Part shown: one piece after another, positions 26,861-37,529 of the stretch
Position numbering within the stretch: the stretch's first letter is position 1
Layout of the letters: each line of letters opens with the position of its first letter
Assembly: GCA_016710965.1 (NCBI GenBank)
Contig: JADJTW010000003.1
Location: 124,001-188,000, forward strand
Origin: Flavobacteriales bacterium
GTDB lineage: Bacteria > Bacteroidota > Bacteroidia > Flavobacteriales_F > PHOS-HE28
DNA length: 64,000 bases
Direction of reading: 5' to 3'
The notes under the pieces: generated by a model
Seen by the model: only the letters and a program-made list of their open reading frames with translations
Database searches by the model: none
Told to the model about the DNA's origin: nothing
Made by a program: the position numbers and the translations under genes

Positions 26861-28047
26861 GCGGGTTCGAGAAACGATTGGTCCTTTTCCTTGCGCTGCT
26901 GATAGTGGCGCTTGCGGCGTTCGAGGCCAATGCGCCCAAGCCTGTCGACTGGTCGCCTTCCTTTTCCAGGGGACATAACAAGCCCTACGGTGCGCAATTG
27001 GTGTATGACCGCCTGCGCGACCTGTTCCCAGCGGTGCGCACCGTGCGAGATCCACTCTACGTCACCGGTACAGAACGCATCGAGAACGTCTCCATCGTCG
27101 ACGAGCCCGTGAACCATGTCTTCATCAACCGCCAGATCGGTCTTGATGACTATGCCACCGGTCAACTCCTTGCCATGGTGGAACTGGGCGACCGCGCATT
27201 CATCGCAGCAGAGCATTTCCAGGATGCGCTGGCGGATACGCTGAACCTGCTCACCGACCGGCTGCATTGGTTCGGTGAGGACACGTCGGACATCCGCTTC
27301 ATCGGCGAGCACCGCATCGTTGAAGGTGTGTTCCGCTACGCCCGCAATTTCCCCGGCGCCTACTTCACGAGCTACGATACCAGCCGCACCCGTGTCTTGG
27401 CGGTCGATGGCGCATCGCACCCCGTGCTGTTGGAGATGGCCTGGGGCGATGGCCGCATCGTGCTGTGCAGTGCGCCGCGCGCATTCTCCAACTACAACCT
27501 CCTGAAGGACCGCAACGCCGCATTCATGGCCGCAGCGTTCAGCCTGTTGCCGCCCAACCCTGTGCTGTGGGACGAGTTCTACAAGCTCGGTCACGCCGAG
27601 AGCCAGACCTTCATGCGCTTCGTGCTGCGCGAAGACGCGCTGCGGTGGGCCTGGTTCCTGGCCCTCGCGCTCATCGTGCTGTACATGATCGTATTCGCCC
27701 GGCGCCAGCAACGCGCGATCCCCGTGCTGGTGGCGCCACGCAACGCATCGCGCGAGCTTGCGCACACCATCGGGCGCCTGTATTGGCACAAAGGCGACCA
27801 CGCCGATATCGCGCGCAAGATGATCGCGCACTTCAAGGAAGAGATGCGCGCACGCACGTACATGCAACGATTCGGTTACGATGAGCCCACCATCGCGCAC
27901 CTGGCCACGAAAGCAGGCCGCGACAAGCAGGAGATCGCCGGTCGACTGTACAAGATCCAACGCGCCGAGCAGCAGCCCTACCTTACCGAAGGCGACCTGC
28001 TTGAACTAAGCAACCAATTGCACGAATTCCGCCAACTGATCCGATGA
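26857..28047 (+). CDS. DUF4350 domain protein
   Basis: A 396-residue membrane protein. An N-terminal helix (residues 5-22) is followed by SFSRGHNKPYGAQLVYDRLRDLFP, the typical start of DUF4350 (a Rossmann-like fold resembling the ABC-type Gld/IFT family). A second membrane helix lies at about 265-282 (WAWFLALALIVLYMIVF), then a cytosolic helical tail (RELAHTIGRLYWHKGDHADIARKMI). It is coupled on both sides by ATGA overlaps, with DUF4129 before and MoxR after. It probably forms a membrane assembly with them. Confidence 0.9.
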   Translation: MSGFEKRLVLFLALLIVALAAFEANAPKPVDWSPSFSRGHNKPYGAQLVYDRLRDLFPAVRTVRDPLYVTGTERIENVSIVDEPVNHVFINRQIGLDDYATGQLLAMVELGDRAFIAAEHFQDALADTLNLLTDRLHWFGEDTSDIRFIGEHRIVEGVFRYARNFPGAYFTSYDTSRTRVLAVDGASHPVLLEMAWGDGRIVLCSAPRAFSNYNLLKDRNAAFMAAAFSLLPPNPVLWDEFYKLGHAESQTFMRFVLREDALRWAWFLALALIVLYMIVFARRQQRAIPVLVAPRNASRELAHTIGRLYWHKGDHADIARKMIAHFKEEMRARTYMQRFGYDEPTIAHLATKAGRDKQEIAGRLYKIQRAEQQPYLTEGDLLELSNQLHEFRQLIR

Positions 28048-29066
28048 ACATGGACCATTTCCCGCCCCCACTCCCTGATCCCGATGCCGCGCCTGATCCG
28101 ACCTTCCATACCGTAGTACCGCTCACCGAGCTGCAGCATTCCGTTGAACGGCTGCGCAATGAAGTGCGCAAGGTGATCGTGGGCCAGGACCACCTGGTGG
28201 ACCTGCTGCTCGCGGCGCTGCTCTGTGACGGCCATGTGCTCATCGAAGGCGCACCGGGCCTGGCGAAGACGCTCACCGCGAAATTGCTGGCGCGGTGCAT
28301 ACGCACCGGCTTCTCCCGCATCCAGTTCACGCCGGACCTCATGCCCAGCGACCTCATCGGCACCAGCGTCTTCGACCCGCGCACCACCGCTTTCGAGTTC
28401 AGGCCCGGTCCCATCTTCAGCAACATCGTGCTGGTCGATGAGATCAACCGCGCGCCGGCCAAGACGCAAAGCGCGCTCTTCGAGGCGATGGAAGAACGGC
28501 AGGTCACAGTAGACGGCAAGACTTATCCGCTGGCACCGCCCTTTATGATCGTGGCCACGCAGAACCCGATCGAGCAGGAAGGCACTTATCGGCTGCCCGA
28601 GGCGCAGCTCGATCGCTTCTTCTTCAAACTGAACGTGGGCTACCCCACCCTGGAGGAGGAGATCGCGATCCTCGAACGTGCGTCATCGGGAACCGAAGCG
28701 CTCACCGTTGATGCCGTTCAGCCGGTGATCGGGCCGGAAGAGCTCTTCCGTGCGCGCCACTTGGTACGCCAGGTGCGCTGCGAGGAGAAGCTCGTGCGCT
28801 ACGTGGCCACCATCGTCGATCGCACACGCCACGATGGAGCCCTGATGCTCGGGGCATCGCCGCGCGCATCGCTGGCCATCCTCATCGGCGCGCGGGCGAT
28901 CGCGGCCATGCACGGCCGCGACTTCGTGACGCCCGAGGACGTGCAGCACATTGCGCCCCACGTGCTGCGCCACCGCGTGCAATTGACGCCAGAGCGCGAG
29001 ATGGAGGGCCTCTCCCCCGACCAGGTCATCGCCCTCCTGGTGAAGCAGATCGAAGTGCCCCGGTAG
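28044..29066 (+). CDS. MoxR family AAA+ ATPase
   Basis: A 340-residue cytosolic ATPase. Walker A GAPGLAKT is at residues 69-76 and Walker B IVLVDEINR at about 128-136. The sensor region (ATQNPIEQEGTYRLPEAQLDRF) and C-terminal lid are present. MoxR ATPases act as chaperones that help assemble or activate partner complexes, usually with von Willebrand-type or DUF58 proteins. Its start overlaps DUF4350 by 4 nt and its stop is directly followed by the DUF58 start, so the whole set is one operon. Confidence 0.95.
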   Translation: MNMDHFPPPLPDPDAAPDPTFHTVVPLTELQHSVERLRNEVRKVIVGQDHLVDLLLAALLCDGHVLIEGAPGLAKTLTAKLLARCIRTGFSRIQFTPDLMPSDLIGTSVFDPRTTAFEFRPGPIFSNIVLVDEINRAPAKTQSALFEAMEERQVTVDGKTYPLAPPFMIVATQNPIEQEGTYRLPEAQLDRFFFKLNVGYPTLEEEIAILERASSGTEALTVDAVQPVIGPEELFRARHLVRQVRCEEKLVRYVATIVDRTRHDGALMLGASPRASLAILIGARAIAAMHGRDFVTPEDVQHIAPHVLRHRVQLTPEREMEGLSPDQVIALLVKQIEVPR

Positions 29067-30402
29067 ATGTTCCGCGCCCTACGCACGGTCTTCCTTACGC
29101 GCCGCGCGTTCATCATCGCATGGGCGTTGGTGGCGCTCTTCGTGGCGGGTTGGGCATGGGCTCCGTTGTTCGTGGCCGCACGGCTCGCCTTCCTGCTCCT
29201 GGTAGTGGCAATCGCCATCGAGTTCTATCTGCTCTTCGGGCGCCGCAGCGGGATGCGTGCCTCACGGCGCACCATGGAACGCTGGAGCAACGGAGACAGG
29301 AACCCGGTGACCGTGCAGCTCGAAAGCGGCTACGCCACTGATATGCATGTGCGGGTGCTGGACGAGTTGCCCATGCAGTTCCAGAAGCGCGATCTCGTAT
29401 TCAGCGGGCCCATCGCTGCATGGGGCCGACGCGACTTCGACTACGAAGTGCGGCCCGTGGCGCGCGGGGTGTACCACTATGGCGCCATCAATGTATTCGT
29501 GAGCAGCCCCATGCAATTGGTGGAGCGACGGTACACGTTGGACAATGCCAGTGAGGTGGCCGTGTACCCCAGCTACCTGCAACTGCGCCAGCTACGAATT
29601 GCTCGCGATCAGCAACCGGCTCACGCTCGCAGGGGTGAAGAAGATCCGGCGCATCGCGCAGCAGAACGAGTTCGAGCGGATCAAGGAGTACGTGCCCGGC
29701 GATGATCGACGCACGGTGAACTGGAAGGCCACCGCGCGCCGCGGCCGCATCATGGTGAATCAGTATCAGGACGAGCGCGCCCAGCAGGTCTTCGCAGTGA
29801 TCGACACCGGCCGCGTGATGAAGATGCCCTTCGAGCAGCTGAGCCTGCTGGACTACGCGATCAACGCATCGTTGGTCATCAGCAGCATTGCCATGCGCAA
29901 GGAGGACCGCGCAGGCCTCATCACCTTCAGCAGCACGGTGCATGATGTGCTGCATGCCAGCCGCCAGCGTGGTCAGATGCAGAAGATCCTGCACGTGCTG
30001 TACAAGCAAGGCACCGCCCATAAGGAAACGGACATGGAGGCGCTCTACGTGGCGGTGCGCCGCGAAGTGCATCAGCGCAGCCTGCTCCTGCTCTTCACCA
30101 ATTACGAGAGCGTGCAGGCCATGCAACGCCAGCTGCCGTACCTGCAACGCCTCGGTCGGCAGCACCTGGTGGTGCCCATCTTCTTCCTGAATACCGAGCT
30201 GGATGCCGACCTCCGATCACGGCCTGCCGATACGGAACAGGCGTATGTGCGCACGATCACCGAGCGCATGGTGCTGGAGAAGCGACTGATCGCTCGAGAA
30301 CTGCAGCGCAACGGGCTCACGCCCATCCTCTGCCGACCGCAAGACCTTACGGTGAATGTGATCAACCGCTACCTGGAGATCAAGGCGCGTGGTCAGCTGT
30401 GA
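29067..30402 (+). CDS. DUF58 protein (vWA-like), interrupted by one frameshift
   Basis: The N-terminal part has two membrane helices (about residues 14-55) and a beta-rich domain up to VAVYPSYLQLRQ. At about 29592 one extra base (a C after CAG) shifts the frame. With it removed the protein reads on as YELLAISNRLT, then the DUF58 core FERIKEYVPGDDRRTVNWKATAR, and a vWA-like region (VFAVIDTGR; LLLFTNYE), ending at 30402. Total length about 445 residues, normal for DUF58. It is the last gene of the operon. The frameshift is the first of a dense series reaching to 39.1 kb and is likely a sequence error. Confidence 0.85.
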
Positions 30403-30501
30403 CCCTCGAAGTTTGAAAGGACCTCCCGGCATTCTGCTCCTGGCCAGGGACGACCGGTGCGCCCAAGCACGGAAGGTGAAAGCAGGCTCGGCCCGGTCGG
30501 A

Positions 30502-30509
30502 TACCTTAG
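30502..30509 (+). promoter_or_regulatory. Candidate -7 promoter element (TACCTTAG) for the M1 peptidase gene
   Basis: It lies 13 nt before the ATG at 30515, in the 112-nt gap after DUF58. It has A instead of T or C at the seventh position. It belongs to the group of boxes placed 12-18 nt before start codons. Confidence 0.3.
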
Positions 30510-30514
30510 TCGCC

Positions 30515-32270
30515 ATGCACCGAAGGACGCTTACCATCCTTTTCCTGATCGCGCTGCAGACGGTGCGAGCGCAATTGGGCGATGATCGCAACACATTCTC
30601 CCACGCCGATTCGCTACGGGGGTCCATCGGCCCGTACCGCGCTTGGTGGAACGTTGTGGCCTATGATGTGAGCGTTCGTCCCGACTTCGACGCACGTTCG
30701 ATCACCGGCGTTACGCAGATCGCCTTCGACGCCATGGCAAGTGGTCAGCGCATGCAGATCGATCTGCAACAGCCCTTGGTGGTGGACAGCATCGCTACGG
30801 ATGTCGCCGACTTCAAGGATGGAGCTATCACGGTGAGCTACAAGGCCATCGCATTCGTCCATGAAGAGAATGTGGTTTGGGTGGAACTACCACAACCCAT
30901 GAAGCCCGGCGAAGCCACAACGATCACGATCTATTACCACGGCGTGCCGCGTGCCGCGAAGAACCCACCGTGGGACGGTGGCTGGATCTGGAAGAAGGAT
31001 GCACAGGGCAGCCCGTGGATGAGCGTGGCGTGCCAAGGCCTTGGTGCCAGCGTTTGGTATCCGTGCAAGGACCACCAGAGCGATGAGCCGGAAAATGGCG
31101 CCAACCTTCACATCACCGTTCCGGACAGCTTGCAAGCGATCGGCAATGGACGACTGCGCAGCACTGTGAAGAACACCGACGGCACCAGCACATGGAACTG
31201 GCAGGTGAAGAACCCGATCAACACCTACAATCTTGTTCCGTACATCGGGAAGTACGCGCACTTCAGTGAGGTCTTCCCCGGCGTATCGGGTCCACTCGAC
31301 TGCGACTACTGGGTGCTCGCGGCGAACGAAGCGAAAGCGCGCGAACACTTCAAGCAAGTGCCGCTCATGCTGAAATGCTTCGAGCAATGGCTTGGCCCCT
31401 ACCCCTTCTATGATGATGGATACAAGCTCGTGGAAGCGCCGCACCTGGGCATGGAGCACCAGAGTTCCGTGGCCTACGGCAACAATTTCCAGAACGGCTA
31501 CTTGGGCATGGATCGCAGTGGAACGGGCCGCGGCTTGAAGTGGGACTACATCATCATCCACGAGAGCGGGCATGAGTGGTTCGGCAACAGCATCACCACG
31601 GCCGACATCGCCGATATGTGGATCCACGAGGGATTCACCGATTACACCGAGACGATCTACACCGAATGCCAGCAAGGCAAGGAAGCCGCCGAGGAATACG
31701 TCATTGGTCTGCGCAAGGGTATCGCGAACGACCGACCGCTGATCGGACCCTATGGCGTGAACCAGGAAGGCAGCGGCGACATGTACAACAAGGGCGCGAA
31801 CTTCATCCATACCATCCAGGCACATCGTGGGCGACAGCACCTTCAAGGCGATGATATTGGAAATGAACCGGCGCTTCTATCACAAGATCACGTCGAGCGT
31901 GGAGATCGAGGAGTTCATGATCAACTTCAATGGACAAACAAAGTCATTGTTGAACAAGGGTCTATTCGACCAATACCTGAGGACGACGCAGATCCCCGTT
32001 TTAGAATGGGGTACCAAGAAGCGCATGCTCTGGCTGAGGTTGAACCAAACTATACCGGGCATGGGTATCCCAGTGTGCATTATTCTTGACGGGAATGAGA
32101 ATGTCGTTGCGATCCACGACGAATGGAATACCGGTCAATATATGGCGCGACCCGTCACTCCGACCTCGCAGGTTGATCGGAACTGGTACATGGAGGTGAA
32201 AAGGGTCAACAAGAAGGAACTGCCCCGTGGCATTCCAAAGGGCAGATCGCGTGGCCGCAATTTGTGGGGT
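30515..32270 (+). CDS. M1 family aminopeptidase, frameshifted
   Basis: It starts at the ATG at 30515 with a signal peptide (MHRRTLTILFLIALQTVRAQ). M1 landmarks are the substrate motif G-M-E-H-Q (about residue 312) and the zinc motif H-E-S-G-H-E-W with its downstream glutamate (W-I-H-E-G-F-T-D-Y). At about 31822 one extra base breaks the frame. Reading then continues in the next frame as HIVGDSTFKAM, FYHKITSSVEIEEF and the typical C-terminal domain to YMEVKRV (about 32205). No stop follows before the phosphofructokinase ATG at 32271, so a second indel has probably removed it. The enzyme should trim N-terminal residues from peptides in the periplasm. Confidence 0.85.
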
Positions 32271-33262
32271 ATGAACGATAGCTCTTCGGCACGCATTCAG
32301 CACCTCGCCCTCCTCACCTCCGGCGGTGATGCGCCCGGCATGAACGCGGCCATTCGCGCCGTGGTACGAACAGCCATCTACCACGGCATCACGGCCACAG
32401 GGATCATGGATGGCTACGAAGGCCTGGTGAAGAACGACTTCATCGAACTCGGCCCGCGCGATGTGCGGAACATCGTGCAACGCGGAGGGACGATGCTGCG
32501 CAGTGCGCGCAGCGAAGTTTTCCGAACGAAGGAGGGCCGGGCGACCGCCGCGAAGAACCTGCGCGATGCGGGCATCAATGCCTTGATCTGCATTGGCGGT
32601 GGCGGTACGCAGGCGGGCGCGCACCAACTCGCCAACGAACAAGGCGTCAAGCTCATCGGCGTTGCCAGCACCATCGACAACGACCTCGGCGGCAGCGATC
32701 GCACCATTGGTTTCGACACGGCATGCAACACGGCGCTGGAGGCAATGGACCGCTTGCGCGACACAGCCTCGAGCTACGGGCGCATCTTCTTTGTTGAAGT
32801 CATGGGACGCGATACCGGCTTCATCGCCATGCACACAGGCATTGCCGCTGGTGCCGAGTACGTGATGGTCCCTGAGCGCAGGGAGAACGTTGACGAGCTG
32901 GTGCGTGTACTGGAGAACCGCGCCAAGGAGAAGGGCAGCTGCATCGTGGTGGTGGCCGAGGGGGACCAGGAAGGCGGTGCCTTCAAGCTCGCGGATGCCG
33001 TCAAGGAGAGCTGCCCGCAATTCGACATCCGCGTTGGATCCTGGGCCACTTGCAGCGCGGTGGCAACCCCACCATGGCCGATCGGCTGCTAGCTGCGCGC
33101 CTGGGTGCGGCGGCCGTGGAAGGCCTGATCGCCGGCAAAGAGCATTGCGTGGTCGGGATCGTGAAGGGGGAGATCGCCTTCACTCCTCATGCCGAGGCGA
33201 TCGCGCAGAAGAAGGCCATTGAACCCGATCTCTTCCGGCTGCTGCCCATGCTGGCGGTGTAA
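32271..33262 (+). CDS. pfkA: 6-phosphofructokinase, frameshifted and with an altered GGDGT motif
   Basis: ATP-type PFK blocks are clear: LTSGGDAPGMNAAIRA (16-31), TIDNDLGG (134-141), TIGFDTA (145-151) and EVMGRDTGF. The motif normally G-G-D-G-T reads G-G-G-G-T at 109-113, so the Mg-ATP aspartate is glycine (codon 32601-32603). At about 33042 one base is missing: the frame before it ends in a spurious stop at 33092, whereas the next frame continues ILGHLQRGGNPTMADRLLAARLG to the TAA at 33262. Length about 330 residues fits the family. It phosphorylates fructose 6-phosphate in glycolysis. Either these are sequence errors or the gene is decaying. Confidence 0.85.
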
Positions 33263-33270
33263 GTTCGTGC

Positions 33271-34414
33271 CATGCGCTGGCTCCTGCCTCCCTCCTCCCT
33301 TGTGTATCAGCCTCCGTTATCCGCTAGCATCCGCGGCCACCTTCACCATCACGCACTTCGGCACACCACCCGATGCACAAGTGGCGATCCAGCATGCTGC
33401 GGATATCTGGGGAAGCATCCTCGTGAGCGATGTGCCCATCAAAGTGAGCGTGAGTTGGACCGCACTTGGAAGTGCCGCCCTTGGCGTCACCTTCCCGAAC
33501 GGTCGCAAGGATTTCATCAATGCACCAGTCGCCGCCACATGGTACGCCACCGCGCTTGCTAACAGCCTCACAGGCTTCGAATTCAACCCCGGCGAGGACG
33601 ACATCAACATCTACCTCAACAGCGGCACCAACTGGTACACGGGCACGGATGGCAACACCCCTGCAGGGCAATACGACCTGGTAAGCGTGGCCTTGCACGA
33701 GCTGGGCCATGGCATCGGCTTCGTGGGGCTCGCGAAGAAGGTGGGCAGCGAGGGATCGTTCGGCCTGCTGCAAGCGAGCGATTTCGCACCGCTGATCACC
33801 ACCTTCCCGTGGCCGGAACAGGACACGCTGCCAGGCATCTTCGATCGTTTCCCTGCGTGCGCCTACCCTGGAGATGCTGGTCGATTTGCCGAATCCGTCG
33901 GGCCCCTGGGCTCTTTCTTCACCTGCAACCAGCTTACATTGAACGGCGCGAACAGGACTGGCCGCGAATGGCGGTGGCTCATCCGCATCTACGCACCAAG
34001 CACGTTCGCGCTCGGCAGCAGTTGCGTTCACCTGAACGAGGCCACCTATCCCGCAGGAAACCCGAATGAGTTCATGACGCCCTTCAGTTCGGCGGGTCAT
34101 TCCAACCATTGGCCGGGGCCCATCGGCCTCGGCATGCTGCGCGATATCGGCTGGAACCTGGCACCCAGGTGGGCATGGATGAACCGGCCCTGGAGCAGCA
34201 ACTGGTGGTCTTCCCGAACCCGGTTTCCGACCCACTCACCTGTGCGCAGGGCTGCACGGGGCACAAGCCAGGCCATCACCGTCGCCGATCTCCAGCGGAC
34301 GGGCCTGTCCTCTCCGCACGGAGGCCAAGGCGGTTGATGTAAGCGCGCTGGATGCGGGCACCTACCTGCTCATGAGCGCGGGAAGGCAAGCCCGTGCGCT
34401 TCGTCAAACACTAG
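33271..34414 (+). CDS. Matrixin-like (M10-type) secreted metalloprotease with T9SS sorting domain, several frameshifts
   Basis: The ATG at 33271 begins a signal peptide (MRWLLPPSS) that is shifted in a C/T-rich run at about 33285-33300 and resumes as CISLRYPLASA. The peptidase core has FTITHFGTPPDAQVAIQHAADIWGSIL and the zinc motif H-E-L-G-H-G-I-G-F; the usual third histidine position is glycine. After about 34170 the frame changes again to VVFPNPVSDPLT, the start of a T9SS sorting domain. Two further shifts (about 34260-34340 and 34375) lead to VSALDAGTYLLMSAG and GKPVRFVKH with a stop at 34412-34414. The protein would be an exported protease of about 380 residues. At least three indels are needed to read it. 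Confidence 0.75.
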
Positions 34415-34441
34415 GCACCGGTGGCCCCGAGGCGTTTCCCC

Positions 34442-34449
34442 TATTTTAG
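34442..34449 (+). promoter_or_regulatory. Candidate -7 promoter element (TATTTTAG) for the YwqK-like gene
   Basis: It lies 15 nt before the ATG at 34457, the same spacing as the boxes of alkB, SpoIIM and dltC. Confidence 0.35.
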
Positions 34450-34456
34450 CAGGGCC

Positions 34457-34842
34457 ATGCGCCTGCTGCCCCTCTTAGCATCTTCCCTACTGCTCCTGGT
34501 GGGTTGTTCCACCCACCAATATGTAGCCGCCAGCCATCCCAATGGCAAGCCCGAAGTGGTGGTTTACATGAAGGGCAAGGGGAGGATGCCGTGAAAGTGA
34601 TGGAGAAGGTCTACTACCCCACCGGACAACTGGAATACGTAGGCCGCTTTGAGAACGGCGTGGAACACGGCGAGTGGGTCTACTACTATGAAACCGGCGT
34701 GAAGAAATACGTGGAGAGCTGGGAGAACGGAGTGGAGCACGGGATCCACTACGACTACAGTCCCGATGGACAGGTGTACCGCGAGTTGCATTACGACCAC
34801 GGTCGCCTGGTGAAGGAGGTGGATCTGAGCAAGATGAAGTAG
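34457..34842 (+). CDS. YwqK/MORN-repeat lipoprotein, one frameshift
   Basis: From the ATG at 34457 a lipoprotein signal is read (MRLLPLLASSLLLLVGCSTHQ, lipid-bearing Cys 17). In the run AAGGGGAGG near 34578-34584 one base too many shifts the frame. The following frame gives VMEKVYYPTGQLEYVGRF, WVYYYETGVKKYVESW and HYDYSPDGQVYRELHY, which are MORN/YwqK-type repeats (Y-x-x-x-G-x-x repeated). Total about 128 residues. Such proteins are common in Bacteroidota as outer-membrane lipoproteins or toxin-system relatives; no role is known here. Confidence 0.78.
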
Positions 34843-34847
34843 CGTCC

Positions 34848-36085
34848 ATGCCCTTGCGCTGGAACCGCTTTCCCGGCCGCTTCTCGATCATCCTTGTTGT
34901 TGTTGCAGGGCTGCTTGCGCGGCTGGAGGTGATCAACGGCCGCTTCTGGCTGAACGACTTCCGCGTGTACTACGATGCCGCGAACGCATTGCTCCGGGTG
35001 ATGCGCTCTATGGCGTGCCGCACGGGCCTCGATTCGGGCTACTTCAAGTACGCGCCCTTCATGGCGATGCTCTACGTCCCGTTGGCACTTCTGCCCTATT
35101 CCATCGCTGCGGGCATCCAGTACGCGCTCATCGTCTCCGCATTCATTGGTTCAGTGGTTCTCGCGGATCGGCTGGTTCGCACGCATGTGCTCGCTGGGAA
35201 AGCCCGCAGGCTATGCTCCGCTCTTCCTCACGTTGCTGGTCGTGGTAGTGCACCTGCATCGCGAACTGCACCTGGGGAACATCAACGTGCTGCTCGTGTG
35301 GCTGCTCCTGCTCGGACTGGACCGCCTGTTGAGCGGAAGGAGCAGGCAGTGCTGGTCTGCTGATCGGACTCGCGATGCTGGCCAAGCCGCACTTCGTCGT
35401 CCTGTTGCCACTGCTACTGATGCGTGGGCATGCGCGAGCGGTCTGGACGTCCCTCACCACCGCGCTTGCCGGGCTCCTGCTGCCGGTCCTCTTCATCGGC
35501 CACAGCGCATCCATGGCCTATCACCATGAATGGCTCGGCGAAATGGCCAAGCACAATGCATCGCTGATCTACACCGGCGGCGAAGCTTACAACAGCGTGG
35601 ACACGGTGTATTCGTTCCTGCATCGCGCAATGCTGAAATACTTCGTGGCGGCACCCAACACCACGGAAGCGCTCGTGATCCTTGGAGGCATTGCAACCAT
35701 CATCGGGGGGGTCGTTCTATGCAACCAGAAGCGTGAGCGCGACTTGGTGGCGCTCCCAAGCCACACGGTTTTCGAGTATTTCCTGTTGCTGGCCTTGGTG
35801 CCGAGCATTACCCTCACCGATACCAACCACTTCCTCTTCAGCATGCCGCTGGTGATGCTGTTGATGCACCACCTGGTGCCGCGCGCTGATCCGAAATGGC
35901 TCATCGTCGCGGCACTGCCCATCCTGCTCGCGTATGGCGGAAATTGGGCCGATGCCTTGGGCGACCTCTCCGACCGAATGGTGCATTACGGCGTGCTGGG
36001 CATCGCGAACCTGGGCTTGATCGCAGCGGGCACGTTCCTGCTTCTCCGCCGATCGAACCTTTCCTCTGCAAAGGCGTCTTCCTGA
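34848..36085 (+). CDS. Glycosyltransferase family 87 (DUF2029) membrane protein, multiply frameshifted
   Basis: Three frames must be joined to read it. It starts MPLRWNRFPGRFSIILVVVAG and contains DFRVYYDAANALL. A short stretch near 34998-35030 reads GDALYGVPHG in another frame, then LDSGYFKYAPFMAMLYVPLALLP follows. It shifts again at about 35197 (KPAGYAPLFLTLLVVVVHLHRELHLG, NINVLLVWLLLLGL) and at about 35345 (LLIGLAMLAKPHFVVLLP to SSAKASS). The D-F-x-V-Y-Y and F-K-Y-x-P-F motifs and about nine hydrophobic segments are typical of GT87 polyprenol-dependent mannosyltransferase relatives. Four indels are required, so this copy as given cannot make the protein. Confidence 0.75.
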
Positions 36086-36098
36086 CAACCCTCACCGC

Positions 36099-37400
36099 AT
36101 GCGTTCGATCATTACGCTCCTTGCCGCAACAGCTTTCAGCAGCGCTATCGCCCAGAGCACCTACTTCCCGCCCTTGACCGGCAACGCTTGGACGACCGTG
36201 GACCCGGCCTCATTGGGCTGGTGTACCGATGAGATCCCACCATTGCTCACCTATCTCGGCGACAACAACACCAAAGCGTTCATCGTCCTCAAGGACGGCA
36301 AGATCGCGATCGAGCAGTACTACGGCACATTCACCCAGGATAGTCTTTGGTATTGGGCTTCCGCAGGGAAGTCGCTCACCTCCTTCCTGGTAGGCAAGGC
36401 ACAGGAAGAAGGCTTCCTCGACATCGATGATCCCAGTAGCGACTACCTCGGCACAGGCTGGACCAGTTGCACGCCGACGCAGGAAGCTGCCATCACCGTG
36501 CGAGATCAGCTCACTATGACCACCGGCCTCGACGATGGCACCGGCGATACGGATTGCACCGATCCTGCTTGCTTACAATACCTGGCCGATCCTGGTACGC
36601 GATGGGCCTACCACAACGCTCCATACACGAAGCTCGATGGCGTGATCTCGGGTGCCACCGGGCAGACCATCAACTCCTATGTCTTCAACAAGCTCACCCT
36701 CACCACAGGCCTGCAAGGAGCGTATGCTGCCGGTGGGCTACAACAACGTGTTCTTCAGCAAGGCCAGGCATTTCGCCCGCTTCGGCCTGCTGGCCATGGA
36801 ACAAGGGAACTGGAACGGCACGGCGGTGATGAGCGATGGGAGCTACTTCGATGGGATGACAACGTCTTCGCAATCGCTGAACGAAGCGTATGGATACCTC
36901 TGGTGGCTCAACGGCCAGAACAGCTACATGGTACCGGGGTTGCAACTCGTGCTTCCCGGCCTGCTCATCCCCAATGAACCGCCAGAAGCGTACAACGCTC
37001 TCGGAAAGAACGGCCAGATCCTATGCGTGGTGCCGTCGCAAGGCTTGGTAGTCGTGCGCATGGGCGATGCACCAGGCTCTTCAGTGCCGGTTGCCTACCT
37101 GCTCGCGGATGAGATATGGCAACGCCTCAACCTCGTCCTGTGCGCATCAACGTCAATGCCCGATGCGAAGGCCACCACAATGGGCCTCTTCCCGGTGCCC
37201 GCAAGCGATCAACTCATGATCACAGCTCCTGATCGGCGTTCGTTCAACGGCGCAGGCGATCACGATAGATGGCCGTACGACGGATGTGATGATCGGCAAT
37301 GGCGTGCTCGACCTGAGCGGGCTCTCCAATGGCCTCTACTGGCTACGCTATACCGATGGGCGGCAACAGCACCACCAAGCGGTTCGAAGTAGCGCGCTAG
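36099..37400 (+). CDS. Serine hydrolase (beta-lactamase/DD-peptidase class C-like) with T9SS sorting domain, frameshifted
   Basis: Signal peptide MRSIITLLAATAFSSAIAQ. The active-site S-A-G-K is at residues 88-91 and Y-H-N at 171-173, as in class C beta-lactamase-like hydrolases. A frameshift at about 36712 leads to LPVGYNNVFFSKARHFARFGLLAMEQG and YGYLWWLNGQ. The C-terminal T9SS domain starts GLFPVPASDQLMI, shifts at about 37256 to ITIDGRTTDVMIGNGVLDLSGLSNGLYWLRYTDG (two adjacent pieces), and again at about 37368 to TTKRFEVAR with a stop at 37398-37400. It would be an exported hydrolase of about 430 residues with unknown substrate. Confidence 0.78.
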
Positions 37401-37401
37401 T

Positions 37402-37446
37402 TCAAGCGAACTGTTGCACACTAATGGCGATGATGCGGCAGCGCTC
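37402..37446 (-). pseudogene. Remnant copy of the ornithine aminotransferase 3' end
   Basis: Read on the minus strand, this segment encodes C-R-I-I-A-I-S-V-Q-Q-F-A and a stop. The true aminotransferase gene ends C-R-I-I-A-V-S-V-Q-Q-F-A (38236-38271). About 33 of 41 bases agree and nearly all differences are in third codon positions, so it is a diverged coding copy rather than a recent duplicate. Similarity ends at about 37446. With the genuine gene end it forms an imperfect direct repeat flanking the AT-richer gene at 37530-38233. Confidence 0.75.
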
Positions 37447-37529
37447 CGACTGAACGGCAAAATGTCGTTCTTTAGAAACTGGAGTACCTGACCAGGAGCT
37501 TGCATTGATCACATGGCATCCACTGATCG

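Noticed and set aside
31827..33092. An apparent in-frame fusion of the M1 peptidase C-terminus with phosphofructokinase
   Set aside because: The peptidase body is in another frame and the PFK has its own start at 32271; the fusion comes from nearby indels and a missing stop.
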